From contig JAISJO010000068.1 in assembly GCA_031261485.1 (NCBI GenBank), forward strand, positions 28,414 through 92,413: a DNA stretch of 64,000 bases, read 5' to 3'. The stretch comes from Propionibacteriaceae bacterium. Lineage in GTDB: Bacteria > Actinomycetota > Actinomycetes > Propionibacteriales > Propionibacteriaceae. The position numbers and the translations under genes were made by a program. The notes beneath the pieces were generated by a model. The model did no database searches and was not told the DNA's origin. It saw nothing but the letters and a program-made list of their open reading frames with translations. How positions within the stretch are numbered: the first letter of the stretch is position 1; each line of letters begins with the position of its first letter. This document shows, piece by piece, positions 25,782 to 34,604 of this stretch.

Positions 25782-28253
25782 TCACAGCTCGCCAATATGG
25801 TGGGCGTACCTATAGGCCACCCAGCCCAGCGGGATGCGAATCCAATAGGTGACGAGCCTGAAGAGCAAGACGATGGAGGCAGCGACGCCGGCATTCAGTC
25901 CGATGGCGACCAAGGCGCCGGACTCGGTGACTTCGATGGCGCCCACGCCGCCGGGGGTGGGCAGGAAGGCACCGGCCGAGTTACCCAAGAGGTACACAAC
26001 TCCCGCCGCGAGGTACGACTGGTCCTGTCCGAACGCCAGCATCGACCAGTACATCGCAGTGACGTAGGAAGCGATGAGAATGACGATACCGCCGAGGCCG
26101 AGAGCCAGTCTCCATGGGTTCGACAGCAACTCCACCAGACGCGGCCAGGTTTGTTCGAGCATGGGTGTGACACGGGCGATAGCCCAGCGGCGAGTTCGAG
26201 GGTAAATGAAGACAGCCCCCACTGCGGCAGCGACGATGCCGATGACGACAAGCATGGCTGGAGTCACTTCGAAGCTGGTGAGTTGGGTGGAACCTGTGAT
26301 GACGGTCACGATGACCAGTACTACGATAGTGACAACGCCAGTAGCAACTTGTGTAAGGGCAACAGTAGCTGCCGCGAGAGGAGTGGGCACACCTCTCTTG
26401 TTCAAGACTCGCAGGTTGACGGCGGCTGGACCGAGCCCAGCTGGTGCTGCGACCGCCACGAAGGAGGCGGCCAACTGGCATACGTACGTCCGCCACAAAC
26501 TCAGTTTGACAGGGGAAAATGCGGTAAAGGTCAGGGACGCTCCAACGAAGCCGACCATCCCTACAACAAAGGCTGCCACCGCCCAGCGCCAATCAGACTT
26601 GCCGACTGCCTCCACGACTTCCGAGAGATTGAACGTTGCCAAAACGGCAATGATTGCGACAGCAACCAGAACAACCATAAAGACTGTTCTGGCCGACAGA
26701 CGTGTGATCTTCTCAGGCTGAATTTGAGCCTCGGGCATGACTTTGGCCAACTCGGCGCGCAGTTCCGCGAGGACTTCTTTGGGCTTCTCCATGTGTACGC
26801 GCGTGGCTTTCGGCACGGCCGGGATTTGGAGCAGAGGCCCCAACGCAGCCACCTCGTCAGAGGACAGGACCCTGTTCGCGCTGTCCAGAGCCCGCATTGG
26901 GCCGACGCGCGCGGCCAGTAGGGAGACCATCTGTGTACGGTCCAGGCGCAAGGCCAGTTCCGAGGAGGCGACGTCCCCTCCTTCCCATCCGACGACCCAC
27001 AGGGAGCCTTCTTCGGGCCCGACGCCGATACGGAAGGCGTCCGGGGTGAGATTCCCATGTGCGATAGAGCAGTGGTGGGCTTTGCCCAGTTCGGCCCACA
27101 TGGCGTCGATGAGGTCGTCAGTGATGTCGGTGTCTGGGATATTGGCGAAACTGATCGAGGGTCTAGTCGCCTCTCGCACGATGAGCATGGAGTCCTCGGC
27201 CTCGGCGATGGCCAAGACGGCGGGCGTGGAGACCCCCGCAGAGCGGACAGCGTAGCTCAACAGGGCGGACCGCTCGGCAGTTTGCCTTAGTGAGACGATA
27301 TTTCGTCCCTCGACCCCGCGCGAACGCAGGTACGTCCATACCCGCACGATGGTGCCCATCATCTGCCGGTCGCCGTCGAGGACGATGACGTTGTACTCCT
27401 TACCGGTCAAGGTCTTCATGGCGTACAGGCGATGGTCGGCGAAGAACTGCGGGGTTTGCACTCCGGGGTTGGTCATCTGGGTTTCCGGGACGCCTGCTTG
27501 GGCCACTCGGTCGATGGTCAGCGGCGCGAAACCTGCCCGACGGATTCCATCGAGCAGAGCCAATCCGTACGCCCGCTGCGAGGGAATGCCCACTGCATAT
27601 CGGGCGCCATACCCGCAGGCGCGTCCAACGAGAAGGGCGATGGCCATGCCGGGAAGGGAGGCCGACGTGGTGATGACCGAGACGACGACCGCGACCCACA
27701 TGAGGTTCCAAGACCAGGTGACCGACTTGCGGCGAGCAGGGGAGGCGACAGCGGTAAGCAAGGCGGTGATGGCGGACACGTACGCCGGAATCGTCACAAT
27801 GAGCGTGCCCTGTTTACCAATGGATAGCCCTGTGACAAGGGATTGCGGACCGATTTCCTTGAGAAGGAAGACGAGTGTGACGTTGATGATGATGCCGCCG
27901 ACCGCGCCGACCAGACCTTGGAGGAGAGTCATGGCGTAACGACGTACAAGCAGGTCGATGCCCACGGCCAGCGGAGGCACAAGGATGACAGCCGCATCGA
28001 GGACGGTGACAGGCACGAAGAGGATGCGCTGAAGCAGTCCCGCGAACGCGCGTACATCGGCGGCCATGCCCTCTGTGGTGTTGTGCGCGTAGATGACGAG
28101 GAGGCAGATCAGGGCGATGCCGACGACGTGGGCGATGATGCCTACGAGGTCGGCTGTGTTGCGCACAGTCGATGCCGGACTGTCCTTGATTCCGACACGA
28201 ATCGTTTCCGCCGAGGGGGTCTCGGGTGGCGGCGGTGTCGGTTCGGCAGTCAT
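25782..28253 (-). CDS. Flippase-like (LPG synthase TM, UPF0104) protein with internal kinase-like domain
   Basis: An 823-residue membrane protein in three parts. Residues of about 35-235 hold six or seven helices. Residues of about 250-490 look like a degenerate protein-kinase fold: HGNLTPDAF takes the place of the HxDxxxxN catalytic loop and GWEGGD that of DFG, with the catalytic Asp missing. Residues of about 520-820 form the eight-helix lysylphosphatidylglycerol synthase/flippase family domain (AAPAGLGPAAVNLRVL, LLGNSAGAFLPTPGGVGAIE). It probably moves or senses a lipid or glycolipid. No lysyltransferase domain is present. A TAGACT -10 lies 9 nt upstream of the ATG. Confidence 0.8.
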   Translation of the reverse strand: MTAEPTPPPPETPSAETIRVGIKDSPASTVRNTADLVGIIAHVVGIALICLLVIYAHNTTEGMAADVRAFAGLLQRILFVPVTVLDAAVILVPPLAVGIDLLVRRYAMTLLQGLVGAVGGIIINVTLVFLLKEIGPQSLVTGLSIGKQGTLIVTIPAYVSAITALLTAVASPARRKSVTWSWNLMWVAVVVSVITTSASLPGMAIALLVGRACGYGARYAVGIPSQRAYGLALLDGIRRAGFAPLTIDRVAQAGVPETQMTNPGVQTPQFFADHRLYAMKTLTGKEYNVIVLDGDRQMMGTIVRVWTYLRSRGVEGRNIVSLRQTAERSALLSYAVRSAGVSTPAVLAIAEAEDSMLIVREATRPSISFANIPDTDITDDLIDAMWAELGKAHHCSIAHGNLTPDAFRIGVGPEEGSLWVVGWEGGDVASSELALRLDRTQMVSLLAARVGPMRALDSANRVLSSDEVAALGPLLQIPAVPKATRVHMEKPKEVLAELRAELAKVMPEAQIQPEKITRLSARTVFMVVLVAVAIIAVLATFNLSEVVEAVGKSDWRWAVAAFVVGMVGFVGASLTFTAFSPVKLSLWRTYVCQLAASFVAVAAPAGLGPAAVNLRVLNKRGVPTPLAAATVALTQVATGVVTIVVLVIVTVITGSTQLTSFEVTPAMLVVIGIVAAAVGAVFIYPRTRRWAIARVTPMLEQTWPRLVELLSNPWRLALGLGGIVILIASYVTAMYWSMLAFGQDQSYLAAGVVYLLGNSAGAFLPTPGGVGAIEVTESGALVAIGLNAGVAASIVLLFRLVTYWIRIPLGWVAYRYAHHIGEL

Positions 28254-28358
28254 ATCAAGGCAAGTCTAGTGTCTTGCGCTGAAAGTTCGGCGGTATGAGT
28301 GAGCGCCCTCGGCGCGTCTCAGGGTAGGTGGAGGCGTTCGTTATCCATTTGGCAGGCG

Positions 28359-28387
28359 TAGATACTGCGACTACGCGTAGCATGACG
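28359..28387. repeat. REP-like sequence (copy near TetR gene)
   Basis: TAGATACTGCGACTACGCGT followed by AGCATGACG matches the consensus of the 49944 hairpin at most positions. It lies in the 156-bp gap between two genes on the minus strand, just past the TetR stop. Confidence 0.45.
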
Positions 28388-28409
28388 AAATGGGGAGATC
28401 GGTGGTTCC

Positions 28410-29036
28410 TTAGAGGTCGGAGGAGAGGTGGAAATCTTTGTCGAGGTTATGCATACCGTTCCACGCCAGGTTGACAAGAATAGCCGTTACTTCTTCTTTG
28501 GTGTATTCGGGGTTGTCCAACCACCACTGGCCTGTCATAGCGATGAGGCCGGCGAGACCTTGGGCGAGCAGTGGGACGGGCTTTGCGCTGTACCCCCGCT
28601 CCTCGAATCGCGGGATGAGAAGGCCTTCCACCCGCGCGATGACGTCCGAGAGGATGGAGGCGAACCCCGAACCACCCCGCTCGGAGGAGTCGCGCATGAT
28701 GATTTGGAAGCCCTCAGGACAAGATTCAATGTACGTGAGCAGAGCCAGGGCACCCTGTTCCAAGAGCCGACGCGACCCGGCGTCAGGGTCAGACAGCGCG
28801 GCGCGGATAGCGCCCAAGAGCGTGGACACTTCCCGATCCACGACGACCGCGTACAACCCTTCTTTACCACCGAAATGCTCGTACACCACCGGCTTGCTCA
28901 CCTCGGCACGCGAAGCAATCTCCTCAACGGATGTCCCATCGAATCCAGCCGCCGCAAAGCACACTCGAGCAACGCCGATGAGTTGGTCGCGTCTCTCAGC
29001 GGCGGTCATACGTCTGGTGCGTGGCGGGTCTGTCAT
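28410..29036 (-). CDS. TetR family transcriptional regulator
   Basis: 208 residues. The N-terminal helix-turn-helix reads TSVEEIASRAEVSKPVVYEHFGGKEGLYAVV, and a C-terminal ligand-binding domain resembles TetR_C types of Streptomyces and Mycobacterium. The ATG at 29036 follows a TAGACT -10 by 7 nt and has no Shine-Dalgarno. It is divergent from malE with a 256-bp gap, so it could also act there, but the dedicated LacI protein is the more likely maltose regulator. Confidence 0.92.
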   Translation of the reverse strand: MTDPPRTRRMTAAERRDQLIGVARVCFAAAGFDGTSVEEIASRAEVSKPVVYEHFGGKEGLYAVVVDREVSTLLGAIRAALSDPDAGSRRLLEQGALALLTYIESCPEGFQIIMRDSSERGGSGFASILSDVIARVEGLLIPRFEERGYSAKPVPLLAQGLAGLIAMTGQWWLDNPEYTKEEVTAILVNLAWNGMHNLDKDFHLSSDL

Positions 29037-29043
29037 CACGCCT

Positions 29044-29049
29044 AGTCTA
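29044..29049 (-). promoter_or_regulatory. Leaderless -10 element of the TetR gene
   Basis: TAGACT on the minus strand ends 7 nt before the ATG at 29036. Confidence 0.45.
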
Positions 29050-29169
29050 CTGTCCCTTCTGCCCAAGGAGTCGGCGCCTTTGTGTCGAAAAGGTCAGGAA
29101 ACCCGACTCAAGAGGCACCCCCTCCCTACAAGAGTCCTCAGGTGGGCCAAAGAATGTGTCGCTAGGGCC

Positions 29170-29211
29170 TTGACAGGCCTATTTCCCTATGATAAAACGG
29201 TTTAGTAAACC
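29170..29211 (+). promoter_or_regulatory. Promoter and palindromic operator of the maltose operon
   Basis: A -35 TTGACA (29170-29175) and a -10 TAAAAC (29193-29198) are 17 bp apart. Immediately downstream, over the expected start site, is GGTTTAGTAAACC (29199-29211), a perfect odd-centred palindrome. This is the likely binding site of the LacI protein encoded at 34605. Confidence 0.6.
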
Positions 29212-29292
29212 ACGTGCAACGGTGCCTTGGTTGATGAAAACCACGTCAGTGGCGGGTCGATTTGGCACCTTTCGAGAGAAGGAGCAACAGCC

Positions 29293-30546
29293 ATGAGGCG
29301 ACAGAAGATCATAACTTTGACCGCACTAGCGGTCACCTCGGCACTCGCATTGGGGGGTTGCGGAGGCAGCAATGGTGGCGGCGACAGCCCAAGCCCTGCG
29401 GTTACCGCGAGTTCCTCAACCACAGCAAGCGCGAGCGGAAATCTCACCGTTTGGGTGGACGAGACGCGCCAAGCAGCAGTCACCGCGGCTGCACTTGAGT
29501 TCGAGAACGCAACAGGAGTAAAAGTCACTGTGGTTCTGAAGAACTTCGACGACATACGTCCTCAATTTGTAGTACAGGTCCCCACGGGTGAGGGCCCCGA
29601 CATCATTGCCGGTCCCCATGACTGGCTGGGGGAACTCACCACCAACGGAGTGGTCGCTCCATTGGAATTGGGAGCCAAGGCCAGCGAATTCAATCCAGTG
29701 TCACTCCAGGCATTCACGGTTGACGGCCAGATCTACGGACTTCCTTACGCTGTCGAGAACATCGGCCTCATCCGCAATACCGATCTGGTCCCGACAGCCT
29801 CGGAGGCCACATGGGACGCCACCGTGGCAGCGGGAACTGCCGTTGGGACCAAGTACCCGATCATCATTGCAGTAGGTGCGGATGGTGACGGCTACACCCT
29901 GTATCCCTTCCAAACATCGTTTGGCGCCCCGGTCTTCGCCCAAAACGCCGATGGTTCCTACAGGCCAGAAATCGCCATGGGCGGCGATGGTGGGCACGAC
30001 TATGCCGCGTGGCTTGCAGCGCAAGGCAAAGCTGGCCTACTGTCACCGGACGTAACCTATGATGTGGCTGTCGCCGCGTTCGCAGCAGCAGAGACACCCT
30101 ATATCGTGGGTGGACCATGGATGCTCGACCAGTTCAAGGCACTGAACCTCGCCATCGACCCATTGCCCAGAGCCGGGAGCAAGGACGCTCAGCCCTTTGT
30201 GGGTGTTCAGGGTTTCTATCTGTCGGCACAGTCAAAGAACGCCATCGTGGCGAACGACTTCCTGGTGAATTATCTGTCCAGCGAGTCCGTGCAGTACGCG
30301 CTCTACGAATCCGGCGGGCGCCCGCCTGCTCTCATATCGGCGGCCGACAAAGCCTCTGCCGATCCCCTCATTGCCGGATTCAACGCTGCGGGACAAAACG
30401 CTGTCCCCATGCCGTCGATTGCGGAAATGGGCTCCGTCTGGGCGTTCTGGGGCACCACTGAGGTGGGCATCATCGAGGGAAGCCTCGACCCGACCCCCGC
30501 CTGGGACAAGATGGTCGCGGACATCCAAGCGGCGATCAAAGGATAA
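29293..30546 (+). CDS. malE: Maltose/maltodextrin-binding lipoprotein
   Basis: A 417-residue family 1 solute-binding protein. The lipobox is LGGC near residue 22, followed by a Gly/Ser linker and the domain start SGNLTVWVDETRQAAVTAAA. MalE-type features include GPDIIAGPHDWLGELTTNGV and FQTSFGAPVFAQNADGSY. The ATG follows AGAAGGAGC. It heads malE-malF-malG-GH13-lacI; specificity for alpha-glucans is inferred from the partner glycosidase. No ATPase gene is in the cluster, so a shared MsiK-type ATPase elsewhere is expected. Confidence 0.93.
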   Translation: MRRQKIITLTALAVTSALALGGCGGSNGGGDSPSPAVTASSSTTASASGNLTVWVDETRQAAVTAAALEFENATGVKVTVVLKNFDDIRPQFVVQVPTGEGPDIIAGPHDWLGELTTNGVVAPLELGAKASEFNPVSLQAFTVDGQIYGLPYAVENIGLIRNTDLVPTASEATWDATVAAGTAVGTKYPIIIAVGADGDGYTLYPFQTSFGAPVFAQNADGSYRPEIAMGGDGGHDYAAWLAAQGKAGLLSPDVTYDVAVAAFAAAETPYIVGGPWMLDQFKALNLAIDPLPRAGSKDAQPFVGVQGFYLSAQSKNAIVANDFLVNYLSSESVQYALYESGGRPPALISAADKASADPLIAGFNAAGQNAVPMPSIAEMGSVWAFWGTTEVGIIEGSLDPTPAWDKMVADIQAAIKG

Positions 30547-30554
30547 GTGACTGG

Positions 30555-30599
30555 CGGCCGGGGTGGTCAGGATCATCTGAGCCACGACCACCCCAGCCG
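30555..30599 (+). terminator. Intercistronic hairpin between malE and malF
   Basis: GGGGTGGTC (30560-30568) and GACCACCCC (30586-30594) form a perfect stem, extended by CGGC/GCCG across one mismatch. Position and strength suggest partial termination or mRNA end protection that favours the binding protein over the permeases. Confidence 0.65.
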
Positions 30600-30632
30600 A
30601 TTCACCTCGTGCTTCGATGAAAGGAGACTGCG

Positions 30633-32222
30633 ATGAGCAACGCCGAACAGGCGACTAGAGCGCGCGAGAGGACATCACACGCGCGGGACTACAGCCCAGG
30701 GTTCTTCGTCAAGTTGACGCTCATGGCGCTGATCGATGCTCTCGGTGCCTACGGCCTACTTGCGTGCTGGCAAGAGGGCGCGACCGGGATCTTCTGCGCC
30801 CTGCTGGCAATTCTCATTGCCGCAAACTATGTCTACTTTTCCAAGAGAGCCCTGGCCGCAAAGTACATCTTCCCCGGACTGACGTTCTTGCTGGTCTTTC
30901 AGATTTTCGTCGTGGTCTACACAGGCTACGTTTCCTTTACCAACTATGGTGATGGGCACAACTCGACCAAACAGGCCGCAATCGACGCGCTGCTGCAGCA
31001 AAACGAGCGGCGCGTCGAGGGGTCTCAAGCATATCCCCTCGTTGTCGTGGAGCGGGACGGAGACCTCGGATTTGCCATCATCGCTGATGGCGAAGTCAGG
31101 GTTGGCAGTTCTGATCAACCCTTCGAAGTCGTCAAGGCAGAACTGGACGAGACGGACCCGACCAAGGTGAGCTCCATCGATGGATGGGCCATACTGTCGT
31201 TCAGCGATATCGTCTCCAAGCAGTCCGACATCATGGCCCTGCGGGTGCCCATCTCCGACGAGGCTGCCGATGGATCCGTGCGCACCGCCGACGCGCGTGT
31301 GGGCTACGTGTACCTGCCCTTCTTGCGGTACGACCCCGACGAGGACGTCATGGTGGACACGATGACCGACGTGACCTACTATCCCAACGGTCATGGGCAG
31401 TTTCAGTCCGATGAAGGACAGACTCTGAGTGTGGGGTGGAGGGTTGGTGTGGGCATGGAGAACTACCTGATGGCGTTCTCTGATTCCCGTTATGCGAAGC
31501 CATTCTTCGCTGTCCTCGCCTGGACCACGGTGTATTCGTTCGCCTCAGTGGCTCTATGCTTCCTAGTCGGTTTGTTCCTCGCCACCATCCTCAACGATCC
31601 TCGCATCAAGGGCCGCCGCGTTCTGCGCGTTCTACTCATCTTTCCCTATGCCATTCCAGGGTTCCTGGGGGCCCTAATATGGACCGGCCTGCTCAACCGC
31701 GGCTTTGGATTTGTCAACCAAGTCCTCCTTGGCGGAGCACATGTCGGGTGGCTGACCGACCCGTGGTTGGCCAAGGTGTCGGTCATCCTGGTGAGCCTGT
31801 GGCTCGGTTTCCCCTACATGTTCCTCATCTGCACCGGCGCGCTACAGTCCCTTCCCGCAGATGTCATGGAGGCGGCCAAGATCGACGGTGCCTCAAGGAT
31901 GCAGGCCTGGCGCGGGATCACTCTGCCGCTGGTCTTCATCTCGACGGCCCCCTTGCTGATCTCGTCCTTCGCCTTCAACTTCAACAACTTCAACCTGATC
32001 TACATGCTGACTGGTGGTGGGCCGCGGTTCCCCGATGCCTCGGTTCCCGTTGGCCAGACGGACATACTCATCTCCATGGTGTATTCGGTGTCCGGTCTGG
32101 ATGGCTCCGCCCAAAAGAACTACGGACTTGCTTCAGCCCTGTCCATTGTGATCTTTATCATTGTCGGGACCGTCTCGGCGATCGCATTCCGTCAGACTCG
32201 CAAACTTGAGGAGATGATCTAG
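30633..32222 (+). CDS. malF: Maltose ABC transporter permease MalF
   Basis: A 529-residue inner-membrane permease. Three N-terminal helices are followed by a periplasm-type large loop (about residues 105-275, the MalF P2 equivalent), then the transport core. The EAA motif reads EAAKIDGASRMQAWRGITLP. The ATG follows AAAGGAGA. Stop and malG start are immediately adjacent (TAG then ATG), so translation is likely coupled. Confidence 0.95.
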   Translation: MSNAEQATRARERTSHARDYSPGFFVKLTLMALIDALGAYGLLACWQEGATGIFCALLAILIAANYVYFSKRALAAKYIFPGLTFLLVFQIFVVVYTGYVSFTNYGDGHNSTKQAAIDALLQQNERRVEGSQAYPLVVVERDGDLGFAIIADGEVRVGSSDQPFEVVKAELDETDPTKVSSIDGWAILSFSDIVSKQSDIMALRVPISDEAADGSVRTADARVGYVYLPFLRYDPDEDVMVDTMTDVTYYPNGHGQFQSDEGQTLSVGWRVGVGMENYLMAFSDSRYAKPFFAVLAWTTVYSFASVALCFLVGLFLATILNDPRIKGRRVLRVLLIFPYAIPGFLGALIWTGLLNRGFGFVNQVLLGGAHVGWLTDPWLAKVSVILVSLWLGFPYMFLICTGALQSLPADVMEAAKIDGASRMQAWRGITLPLVFISTAPLLISSFAFNFNNFNLIYMLTGGGPRFPDASVPVGQTDILISMVYSVSGLDGSAQKNYGLASALSIVIFIIVGTVSAIAFRQTRKLEEMI

Positions 32223-33110
32223 ATGGCTACACTGTCTTCAGCCCGCCAGACCCCCACGATCCGTCGTTTCGGTCACTGGGCAGCGGACCTCGGATGGCGC
32301 TACCTTGTGGTGTTGGCGGCGGTGGTCTTCGCCGTATTCCCCATTCTGTACATCATCTCCGCCTCTTTAGGGGGCACCGGCACCCTGACTGGATCCAACC
32401 AGTTGTTCGCTTCGGTGACGGGTGCGAACTACGAACAACTCTCCAACACCATGTTCTGGACCTGGGTGGGTAACACATTGGTCATTGCTGCGGCCTCGGC
32501 AGTCGGTACTGTCCTCATGGGAGCCGCTGCCGCTTATGCGTTCTCGCGTTTCCGTTTCATCGGCCGTCGGGTGGGATTGACCTCGCTTCTCATCATCCAG
32601 ATGTTCCCGCAGATGCTGGCCTTTGTGGCGGTTTTTCTCTTGCTCATGAGCCTGGGCCACGTCTTTCCTGTGCTCGGCCTGAATTCGAAGATATCCCTCA
32701 TCTGTGTCTACCTGGGTGGTGCCCTGGGGGTCAACGCCTTCCTCATGTACGGATTCTTCAACACCGTTCCGCGAGAACTTGACGAAGCGGCAAAGGTCGA
32801 CGGTGCCACGCACTCTCAGATCTACTGGACCATCATCCTTCGCATGGTAACGCCTATCCTGGCGGTTGTCGGACTTCTCTCCTTCATCGGATCCTTCTCC
32901 GATTTCATCCTGGCCCGTCTGATTCTTCAATCGGAACAGAACTGGACCCTGGCGGTCGGGCTGTATGGCTTTGTCTCGGATCGCCTCGACGCCAACTGGG
33001 GTGTCTTTGCCGCAGGGGCGGTGATCGCAGCGCTCCCCGTCATGGCCCTGTTCCTCTTCCTCCAGCGTTACATTGTTGGAGGGTTGACTGCAGGAGCAGT
33101 CAAGGGATAG
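32223..33110 (+). CDS. malG: Maltose ABC transporter permease MalG
   Basis: A 295-residue inner-membrane permease of the MalG type with six helices. The EAA motif is ELDEAAKVDGATHSQIYWTI. The C-terminus ends LQRYIVGGLTAGAVKG, the tail that in MalG contacts the ATPase. The start codon abuts the malF stop with no separate Shine-Dalgarno beyond GAGGAG inside malF. Confidence 0.95.
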   Translation: MATLSSARQTPTIRRFGHWAADLGWRYLVVLAAVVFAVFPILYIISASLGGTGTLTGSNQLFASVTGANYEQLSNTMFWTWVGNTLVIAAASAVGTVLMGAAAAYAFSRFRFIGRRVGLTSLLIIQMFPQMLAFVAVFLLLMSLGHVFPVLGLNSKISLICVYLGGALGVNAFLMYGFFNTVPRELDEAAKVDGATHSQIYWTIILRMVTPILAVVGLLSFIGSFSDFILARLILQSEQNWTLAVGLYGFVSDRLDANWGVFAAGAVIAALPVMALFLFLQRYIVGGLTAGAVKG

Positions 33111-33156
33111 CAGCGCCCTGGTCCGGACTTACCGAAAGAGAAAGGAGACTCGTTTC

Positions 33157-34536
33157 ATGACTGCGGCCCCAGATTGGCTCCATGACGCCGTCTTTTACCA
33201 GATTTTCCCTGACAGGTTTGCGAACTCCAACCCGGACGCCGACCTGCCCGACACCGTTGCTTGGGAGAGTGAACCGACACCAACGAACTTCTTTGGTGGG
33301 GACCTAGAGGGTATGACCCAGCACTTGGATCACATTGCGTCACTCGGAGCTAACGGGATCTACCTGAACCCCATATTCGAGGCCGACACCAACCATCGCT
33401 ATGACGGAAAGAACTATTTCGCCGTTGATCCCCGACTCGGTGACCTTGCCGCATTTCGACGTTTCATCGATTCTGCGCACGGCGTGGGCATCAAGGTCAT
33501 CCTCGACGGTGTGTTCAACCACAGTGGCATCGGCCACCCCTACTTTCAGGATGTCATGGAACACGAAGGTGCTTCTGACTACGTCAACTGGTACTCGGTG
33601 GAGAACTTCCCCGTGACAAGCCATCCTGTGCCGAATTACCGCACGTTTGCCGGCTGCTGGGACTTACCGAAATGGAATGTGTACAACCCGCTGGTTCGCC
33701 AACATCACTTGGACGTCGCCTCCTTCTGGTTGGATGAGGGCATTGACGGCTGGCGACTCGATGTACCGTGGCTGGTGCCGCACGGATTTTGGCGACAATT
33801 CCGTGAGTTGGTCAAGCGTGAAAACAGCGAGGCGTACATCGTCGCGGAGGAATGGCGCGAGCCGGAACAGTGGCTTCAGGGGGATATGTGCGATGGCACG
33901 ATGAATTACACGCTGCGCGCGCTGATTCTGGGATTCACGACTGGCTCCCTAGATGCGGTGGAGTTTTCGGCGGGAGTGAACACGCTGAGGGACCGGATCC
34001 CCGATGGGTTCCACCATGGCATGCTCAACGTTCTGGGAAGCCACGACACCGAGCGAGTCCTGACCACGCATAGTGGCAACCGATCCAGGTGTGCACTCGC
34101 ACACTCACTCATGTTCCTTTCTCAAGGTGCTCCGATGGTCTACTACGGGGATGAGGTGGGCCTGACTGGTGAAAATGACCCTGGATGTCGCGGGAGTGTG
34201 CCTTGGGACGAATCAGCATGGGATGGCGCGATGGTGGACCATGTGCGTGGCCTCACGGCATTGCGCGCCAACACCGCAGCCCTGCGCCGAGGCACACAAG
34301 ACTGCTGGGCAGTCGACCCGGACACCGTTGCTCTTGTCCGTGACTGGGACGGTGCCCGAGTCATCGGCATCGTCCATCGCGGGAGTGGCATCCGGGTCGA
34401 GACCTCATCATTGCCGATTCTGAACCCGGTTCCGCTTCTTGGAGAGGCGGGTCATGACCCAACTGGCTTCCTCGTTGGCCCGGACACCGTCTTGGTCCTG
34501 ACCGGTCAACCTGCGGCCAATGCCGGTTGGGGGTGA
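33157..34536 (+). CDS. GH13 alpha-glycosidase (neopullulanase/cyclomaltodextrinase-like)
   Basis: A 459-residue alpha-amylase family enzyme without signal peptide, so it acts on imported maltodextrins. The GH13 regions are DGVFNHSG, GWRLDVPW, IVAEEW and LGSHDTER, giving nucleophile Asp202, acid/base Glu231 and transition-state Asp297. The N-terminal carbohydrate module usual in neopullulanases is missing, and the protein starts directly at the barrel (AVFYQIFPDRF). Shine-Dalgarno GAAAGGAGA. The final bases overlap the longer lacI frame. Confidence 0.92.
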   Translation: MTAAPDWLHDAVFYQIFPDRFANSNPDADLPDTVAWESEPTPTNFFGGDLEGMTQHLDHIASLGANGIYLNPIFEADTNHRYDGKNYFAVDPRLGDLAAFRRFIDSAHGVGIKVILDGVFNHSGIGHPYFQDVMEHEGASDYVNWYSVENFPVTSHPVPNYRTFAGCWDLPKWNVYNPLVRQHHLDVASFWLDEGIDGWRLDVPWLVPHGFWRQFRELVKRENSEAYIVAEEWREPEQWLQGDMCDGTMNYTLRALILGFTTGSLDAVEFSAGVNTLRDRIPDGFHHGMLNVLGSHDTERVLTTHSGNRSRCALAHSLMFLSQGAPMVYYGDEVGLTGENDPGCRGSVPWDESAWDGAMVDHVRGLTALRANTAALRRGTQDCWAVDPDTVALVRDWDGARVIGIVHRGSGIRVETSSLPILNPVPLLGEAGHDPTGFLVGPDTVLVLTGQPAANAGWG

Positions 34537-34604
34537 GCCCGACTGTGGCTACCTACGCATCCAGGCGACCACTGTGGAATGATGGTCATCGTGGTGAACA
34601 CCAG

